Part shown: piece by piece, positions 4,969 to 5,363 of the stretch
How positions within the stretch are numbered: position 1 is the stretch's first letter
Layout of the letters: the number at the start of each line of letters is the position of its first letter
Assembly: GCA_913030785.1 (NCBI GenBank)
Contig: CAJWER010000212.1
Location: forward strand, 1-5,363
Direction of reading: 5' to 3'
Source: an uncultured Chloroflexota bacterium
Lineage (GTDB): Bacteria > Chloroflexota > Dehalococcoidia > Lucifugimonadales > CAJWER01
DNA: 5,363 nucleotides
Notes under the pieces: model-generated
What the model was told of the DNA's origin: nothing
Seen by the model: only the letters and a program-made list of their open reading frames with translations
Database searches by the model: none
Made by a program: the position numbers and the translations under genes

Positions 4969-5363
4969 CAGGCCCGGGAACTGGAGGTCGTCCCCGACCC
5001 CGACAGCAATGCCGCGGTGGTCAACCCGATGACCCGGAAAAAGGGCAACGCCCTCGACTTCAAGGGGCTCATGAAGCTGGCCGAGAAACATGCCGTGCGC
5101 TTCCTAAAGGTGATGTCGTGCAACAACATGAAGAACCCACTCGGGATGGGCCTTTGGGAAGGTGTGCCGCTGCGCAACGTCATCTGGTTGGCCAAGCCCA
5201 CCGTGAACGTTCGACGAGTATTCTATTACGGCCACCACAACGAGGATCCCAAGCAAATGTTCCGCAGCTCGCTCCCCATCGGGCGGGCCCTCGAGGATCC
5301 GCCGGGCGACAACCCCATCATTCTTTGCTACAAGTTGAACGGTGAATGGCTCACGGGCAAACG
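4969..5363 (+). CDS. Molybdopterin-dependent oxidoreductase, sulfite-oxidase fold (partial, runs off the window)
   Basis: This frame is open to the window end. It shows the Oxidored_molyb (sulfite oxidase/YedY-type) domain: ALDFKGLMKLAEKHAVRFL, then VMSCNNMKNPLGMGLWEGVPLR, where the Cys (codon 5119-5121) aligns with the invariant Mo-pterin cysteine and W.GVPLR..I is the usual following helix; then RRVFYYG, MFRSSLPIGRALEDP and ILCYKLNGEWL, matching the 'SLPL..AL......LAY.MNGE.L' pattern of the family. It should oxidise or reduce a small substrate with a Mo cofactor; the substrate is not predictable. The N-terminus is unclear. The first in-frame ATG is 5029, with no ribosome binding site, and similarity seems to start earlier at ARELEVVPDPD (about 4972). 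The frame is open only back to 4855 and those codons look non-coding. Twin-arginine or heme domains, if any, are absent. Confidence 0.82.

Noticed and set aside
4909..5091. Extending the repeat protein to an ATG at 5091
   Set aside because: From about 4969 upward the extension is antisense to recognisable molybdoenzyme sequence and does not resemble the repeat. It is kept only as evidence for the junction.
1..5363. A defence, CRISPR, toxin-antitoxin or mobile system
   Set aside because: No repeat-spacer array, transposase, integrase, toxin pair or phage gene could be read on either strand; all intact genes belong to common metabolic or hydrolytic families.

Overview
The window looks like GC-rich chromosomal DNA from a free-living bacterium. 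The gene set is a carboxymuconolactone-decarboxylase-like protein, a single-chain M16 peptidase, a CPPED1-like phosphoesterase, a short nicotinate phosphoribosyltransferase, a Cys-pair repeat protein and a sulfite-oxidase-fold molybdoenzyme. With the leaderless promoter, this reminds me most of uncultured Chloroflexota (Dehalococcoidia/SAR202-like). That placement is inference from family resemblance, not something the sequence proves. I see no mobile element, CRISPR array, tRNA or rRNA.

Layout. Bases 1-161 hold the 3' end of a carboxymuconolactone decarboxylase/AhpD-like gene (+). Bases 187-956 (+) hold a class I SAM methyltransferase broken by an in-frame TAG and by a -1-type frameshift near its end. 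Only 6 bases beyond it, and converging on it, ends an intact M16B zinc peptidase (965 to 2255, -). Its promoter has -35 and -10 boxes 17 bases apart and places the transcription start on the A of the ATG, so the mRNA should be leaderless. A perfect 16-base palindrome overlaps the -10 and the start codon. Diverging from it is a CPPED1-like metallophosphoesterase (2332-3138, +) with a strong Shine-Dalgarno and a GTG start; it carries Cys where the catalytic His of the GNHD motif should be. After a 201-base gap with a possible promoter comes a complete nicotinate phosphoribosyltransferase (3340-4338, +), closed by a small hairpin and T-run terminator. Bases 4357-4553 carry no gene I can support.

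The right end is odd. A 50-residue tandem-repeat protein (-, ending at 4561) and a molybdopterin oxidoreductase (+, running off the end) point away from each other, and both lack a proper N-terminus. They are joined through about 60-80 bases that match neither gene. This reads as a rearrangement scar or an assembly chimera.

Functionally, most genes are single-gene housekeeping or accessory units (NAD salvage, proteolysis, phosphoester hydrolysis, molybdoenzyme redox) rather than one pathway. I found no convincing new multi-gene system. The best leads are the leaderless promoter with its palindrome, the Cys-substituted phosphoesterase, and the decapitated gene pair at 4900-5030.
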